Positions 42,583 to 43,887 of a stretch of DNA of 43,887 bases are shown here, one piece after another. The notes under the pieces were generated by a model, which was given only the letters and a program-made list of their open reading frames with translations, did not search any database and had not been told where the DNA came from. The stretch's first letter is position 1; every line of letters begins with the position of its first letter. A program made the translations under genes and the position numbers. The stretch is taken from positions 1-43,887 of the forward strand of contig CAITOL010000028.1 of assembly GCA_903893975.1 (NCBI GenBank). Reading direction: 5' to 3'. Source of the stretch: an uncultured Rhodospirillales bacterium (lineage in GTDB: Bacteria > Pseudomonadota > Alphaproteobacteria > Acetobacterales > Acetobacteraceae).

Positions 42583-43194
42583 ATGTCGCAGTCCGACACC
42601 GCAGATGCCACGGCAAAAGCTGACCGGCCGCCGGTCGTGGTCAAGAAATACGCCAATCGCCGTTTGTACAACACGGAAAGTTCCAGCTATATCACTCTGG
42701 ATTCGCTTGCCGAGATGGTGCGCGATGGCCGAGACTTCGTGGTCTACGACGCCAAAACCTCCGAGGACATTACCCGCTCCGTCCTCACCCAGATCATCGT
42801 CGAGGAGGAAAGCAAGGGCCGCGCCATGCTGCCCACCGGCTTCCTCCGCCAGTTGATCGGCTTCTACGGCGACAGCATGCAAGGCATGGTGCCCAACTAT
42901 CTGGAGTCGGCCATGTCCGCCTTCGCCCGCCAGCAGGACCAGGTGAGCAAAACCGTCCAGCAGACCATGGCGCCATTCCTGCCTCCCGGCCTGGCGCCAG
43001 GGCTTGAGGAGGTCGGCCGGCAAAACCGCGCCATGATGGAACGGGCGATGAGCCTGTTCACCCCCTTCCTGCCCGCCGAGCCACGCCCAGTGCCCACCGT
43101 GCAGGGCCTGGAGGATGAAGTCGCCGTACTGCGGGCCGAAGTGGAAAACCTCCGCATCCTGCTCGCCGAAGCCCGCGCTGGAAAAAAGAGCTGA
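42583..43194 (+). CDS. phaR: Polyhydroxyalkanoate synthesis repressor
   Basis: The 203-residue regulator has the PHB/PHA accumulation DNA-binding domain at the N-terminus (VVKKYANRRLYNTESSSYITL, then EDITRSVLTQIIVEEE) and the PhaR C-terminal region. It binds PHB granules and, when free, represses phasin and synthesis genes. The gene is divergent from the PhaE/PhaC-like pair, and the 135-base gap probably holds its target. The ATG has GAGGGA upstream. Confidence 0.94.
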   Translation: MSQSDTADATAKADRPPVVVKKYANRRLYNTESSSYITLDSLAEMVRDGRDFVVYDAKTSEDITRSVLTQIIVEEESKGRAMLPTGFLRQLIGFYGDSMQGMVPNYLESAMSAFARQQDQVSKTVQQTMAPFLPPGLAPGLEEVGRQNRAMMERAMSLFTPFLPAEPRPVPTVQGLEDEVAVLRAEVENLRILLAEARAGKKS

Positions 43195-43195
43195 C

Positions 43196-43887
43196 ATGAC
43201 CTGGCCCACCCAAGACGGCGTTTTCCGCCTCGGCGACGTCGCTGCCCAAAAAGGCGGCGTCATCCGCAACGCGCAAATCACCTGGAAAACCCACGGCACC
43301 CTCAACGCCGCGCGCGACAACGTCATCCTCTACCCCTGCTCCTACACCGCGCAGCACCCGGATATGGAATTCCTCATCGGCCCCGATGGCATTCTGGACC
43401 CGACGCGCTGGTTCATCGTCATCCCCAACCTGTTCTCCAACGGCCTGTCCTCCGGCGCGGCGGATGATCGGGACTACCCCGCCGTCGTCACCGGCTGGGA
43501 TCTGGTCAAAGCGCAAAAGCGCCTGCTCGCCGAACAGTTCGGCATCACCCGCCTCGCCGCCGTCTACGGCTTCTCCATGGGCGCGCAGCAAGCCTATCAC
43601 TGGGCGGCGATCGAGCCAGACATGGTCGCCCGTGCCTTCGTGCTCTGCGGCAGCGCCAAAACCGCCGTGCACAATAAAATCTTCCTCATGTCGCTGATGC
43701 GCACCCTGGAAGCCGCGCCCGAACATCTCGGCGGCGGCCATTTCAGCAGCGAACCGCGCGCCAACCTGAAAGCCTTCGGTACCATTTACGCCAGCTGGGC
43801 CCTCAGCCAGGATTTTTACCGCGCCGGCCTGCACCTCTCCGCCCTCGGCGCGCCAGACCTGGAAACCTTCCTGCGCACCGATTGGGA
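43196..43887 (+). CDS. MetX-like alpha/beta-hydrolase, 3' end cut by window
   Basis: The first 230 residues belong to the homoserine O-acetyltransferase-like group of alpha/beta-hydrolases, with the N-terminal ITWKTHGTLN and PNLFSNGLSS stretches and the nucleophile Ser127 in GFSMGAQQAYHW. The length seen is compatible with a product of about 350 residues. True MetX proteins bear GGSLGGMQ at the elbow, so this is likely a relative with another acyl substrate. It starts one base after the phaR stop. The frame is open to the last base. Confidence 0.78.
   Translation, partial: MTWPTQDGVFRLGDVAAQKGGVIRNAQITWKTHGTLNAARDNVILYPCSYTAQHPDMEFLIGPDGILDPTRWFIVIPNLFSNGLSSGAADDRDYPAVVTGWDLVKAQKRLLAEQFGITRLAAVYGFSMGAQQAYHWAAIEPDMVARAFVLCGSAKTAVHNKIFLMSLMRTLEAAPEHLGGGHFSSEPRANLKAFGTIYASWALSQDFYRAGLHLSALGAPDLETFLRTDW

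Overview
The window is GC-rich, densely packed DNA from an alphaproteobacterium, most likely an acetic-acid-bacterium relative (Acetobacteraceae/Rhodospirillales). This placement is inferred, without a database search, from several signs. There is a PhaR/PhaC/PhaA polyhydroxybutyrate locus, a ribosomal protein L31 without the zinc Cys pairs, and a heat-shock promoter that fits the alphaproteobacterial RpoH consensus. ROSE-type leader RNA and AT-rich hairpin-ended intergenic repeats point the same way. No rRNA, tRNA, CRISPR array, prophage or insertion sequence was seen.

Layout. 0.1-3.4 kb (minus): an outer-membrane DUF3034-like protein, an exported truncated haemoglobin and an SbmA/YddA-like ABC exporter, preceded on the left by a hairpin repeat. 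3.5-6.6 kb: an epoxide hydrolase next to a small ModE-like remnant, converging on an MBL hydrolase and serine-glyoxylate-type aminotransferase pair. 6.7-8.9 kb: a VapBC-type toxin-antitoxin pair behind a 28-bp palindrome, then an M20 amidohydrolase. 9.0-12.6 kb: a Fur-box-preceded FTR1 iron permease fused to a cupredoxin domain, an outer-membrane barrel protein and an orphan family-5 binding protein. 12.7-18.7 kb: a PEP-CTERM protein, a second full-length hairpin repeat, then sulfur assimilation (cysI, a small membrane protein, an Rrf2 regulator, cysK), an alpha/beta-hydrolase with a Ser-to-Ala change, and a secreted protein with a PPG hexapeptide tail. 18.8-20.8 kb: rpmE, an Hsp20 gene whose RpoH promoter lies in the rpmE terminator and whose leader looks like a ROSE thermometer, and a mannonate dehydratase.

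20.8-33.0 kb: a hybrid histidine kinase and a REC-Hpt protein are divergent from a six-gene operon (binding protein, two permeases, fused double ATPase, acid-sugar dehydratase, tannase/feruloyl esterase). Between them lie tandem palindromes. The operon looks like uptake and breakdown of plant-derived esters or sugar acids, possibly sensed by the phosphorelay. 33.0-39.8 kb is mixed: a start-less antitoxin, a LysE exporter, a family-unknown protein, an isochorismatase-like hydrolase, ChrA, a cyclic-nucleotide-binding/FHA protein, an ECHDC3-like crotonase, a VOC protein and a GNAT acetyltransferase. 39.8-43.9 kb is the PHB locus: phaA, a PhaC-like synthase, an overlapping PhaE/phasin-like gene, divergent phaR, and the start of a MetX-like hydrolase cut by the window edge.

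The strongest regulatory signals are the RpoH/ROSE module before hsp20, the perfect 7-1-7 Fur box before the iron permease, the tandem palindromes at 24.4 kb and the VapBC palindrome. The most unusual structural signals are the repeat family with two terminal hairpins and complementary inner arms, and the long same-strand overlap of the two PHB genes in different frames.
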